A DNA stretch of 64,000 nt, taken from ZC4RG30 sp963812195. GTDB taxonomy: Bacteria > Pseudomonadota > Gammaproteobacteria > Steroidobacterales > Steroidobacteraceae. The DNA lies in NCBI GenBank assembly GCA_963812195.1, contig CAWEUI010000007.1, positions 1 to 64,000 of the forward strand, given 5' to 3'. The position numbers and the translations under genes are program-made. The notes under the pieces were generated by a model. It did no database searches and was not told the origin of the DNA. It saw only the letters and a list, made by a program, of their open reading frames with translations. Of the stretch, positions 63,113-64,000 are shown piece by piece (position 1 is the stretch's first letter; every line of letters starts with the position of its first letter).

Positions 63113-64000
63113 TCAACGCCGCAGGAACAGGTATCCCCAGGCAAGCCCCAGCACCGCGGCCACGGCGGAGCCGAGCAATACGCCGAGCTTCGCGGCACTC
63201 AGCAGGTTCTCGTCCGCAAAGGCAAGCGTGGCGATGAAGATGGACATGGTAAAGCCCACTCCGGTGAGCAGGCCGATCAGCCCGACTCCACGCCAGCTCA
63301 CGCCGGCGGGCAGCTGACACCAGCCCAGTCGCACCACCAGCCAGCTCATCGCCACCACACCCAGCGGCTTGCCGACCACCAGCGCCAGCGCCACACCCAG
63401 CATCAGCCAGACAGATCCGCCGACGGACAAGTCCACGCCATGCAGATCGACGCCGGCGTTGGCCAGCGCAAACAGCGGCATCACCCCGTAGGCCACCCAC
63501 GGGTGCAGCGCCATCTGTACGCGAATCGCCGGCGGCAGCAGCTCGCGCTCGGCGTGACGCAACTGTCGCAACGGCCCGGCCAGCTGCCTGGCGTCGCGCA
63601 CCGGATCGATCTCGCGCTGCTGCAGATCGCCGGCCACTCGCGAAATCACGTGTTTGGGCCGTTCGCGCATCGGCTTCAGCGTCATCGGCGTCAGCAGCCC
63701 CAATGCCACGCCGGACAGCGTCGGATGCATGCCCGTCTGCACCATGCCCACCCAGGTGATCGCGCCGGGCAGCACGTACAGCCAGGCGCTGCCCACGCCG
63801 ATCCGCTGCATCGCCAGCGCCAGCACGATTCCGGCGCCCGCGACCACGAACCCGATGGGCTGCAGCCCCCCGGAATGGAAGAACGCGATGATCAGCACGG
63901 CAATGATGTCGTCGATGATGGCCAGCGCCAGCAGGATCACCCGCACATTGGCCGGAATGGAGCGGCCCAGCAGCGCCAGCACTCCCACGGCGAAGGCGAT
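63113..64000 (-). CDS. nhaA: Na+/H+ antiporter NhaA, C-terminal part
   Basis: The 5' end lies beyond the window. The visible 295 residues hold the transport core: IAFAVGVLALLGRSIPANVR, then LALAIIDDIIAVLIIAFF with the paired Asp, and the late helices GVMPLFALANAGVDLHG, VGKPLGVVAMSWLVVRLGWC and LLTGVGFTMSIFIATLAFAD with the conserved Lys/Gly pattern. Ends two bases from the convergent MscS gene. Exports sodium using the proton gradient. Confidence 0.92.
   Translation of the reverse strand: MAFAVGVLALLGRSIPANVRVILLALAIIDDIIAVLIIAFFHSGGLQPIGFVVAGAGIVLALAMQRIGVGSAWLYVLPGAITWVGMVQTGMHPTLSGVALGLLTPMTLKPMRERPKHVISRVAGDLQQREIDPVRDARQLAGPLRQLRHAERELLPPAIRVQMALHPWVAYGVMPLFALANAGVDLHGVDLSVGGSVWLMLGVALALVVGKPLGVVAMSWLVVRLGWCQLPAGVSWRGVGLIGLLTGVGFTMSIFIATLAFADENLLSAAKLGVLLGSAVAAVLGLAWGYLFLRR

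Noticed and set aside
1..64000. CRISPR array or rRNA operon
   Set aside because: No regularly spaced 25-40 base repeats and no rRNA-like sequence were found on reading through.

Overview
The window is GC-rich (about two-thirds G+C) and carries the chromosomal backbone of a gammaproteobacterium close to the Xanthomonadales/Nevskiales/Steroidobacterales. The basis is gene order (lolB-ispE-tRNA-Gln ... prs-rplY-pth-ychF; gatCAB divergent from mreBCD-mrdA-rodA-mltB-rlpA-dacC), three large TonB-dependent receptors, and small secreted families (DUF6152 and its usual partner) that I associate with Steroidobacter-like genomes. The lineage is an inference from synteny and protein character; there is no rRNA here.

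Layout. 1-3.5 kb: the end of an integrative element lodged at the 3' end of a tRNA-Met gene. It has a P4-type tyrosine integrase, a small membrane protein, a broken AbiE (type IV) toxin-antitoxin pair with a well preserved operator-like inverted repeat, and the edge of a GntR regulator. 3.7-9.7 kb: a TonB receptor, then prs, rplY, pth and ychF (minus strand). 9.7-15.5 kb: an accessory block between prs and tRNA-Gln, where these genes are usually close neighbours. It holds two convergent paralogous secreted proteins of unknown function, a translationally coupled third secreted protein and an OAR-like TonB receptor. 15.8-24.3 kb: tRNA-Gln, ispE, lolB, a TPR lipoprotein, then prfA, a class V aminotransferase, prmC, ppiB and mtgA; hemA is not at its usual place before prfA. 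24.3-29.5 kb: a FecI-FecR-TonB receptor signalling unit with a divergent secreted GH5 glycanase. 29.5-34.5 kb: panE, hslO, gatCAB. 34.8-44.5 kb: a long cell-shape/peptidoglycan operon (mreBCD, mrdA, rodA, mltB, rlpA, dacC, dat). 44.4-49.3 kb: NsrR-like regulator, tadA, VOC protein, methyltransferase, MaoC hydratase, MFS transporter, ferredoxin-NADP reductase. 49.4-53.1 kb: a fused LigB-LigA extradiol dioxygenase (gallate dioxygenase type) with secreted DUF6152-type partners. 53.1-64 kb: putA, VOC protein, alcohol dehydrogenase, NnrU, SDR, EF-hand protein, periplasmic cyclophilin, LtrA, MscS channel and the C-terminal part of nhaA.

A caution runs through the window. Many genes that cannot be dead (mreB, mrdA, gatA, pth) carry single-base frameshifts, often in short homopolymers, and ychF carries three that cancel out. 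Most are best read as consensus errors in a draft assembly. In the accessory genes (abiEi, abiEii, the 12-15 kb receptor) real decay and sequencing error cannot be separated from sequence alone, although abiEi also has an in-frame nonsense codon. The best candidate for something undescribed is the accessory block at 10.2-15.5 kb.
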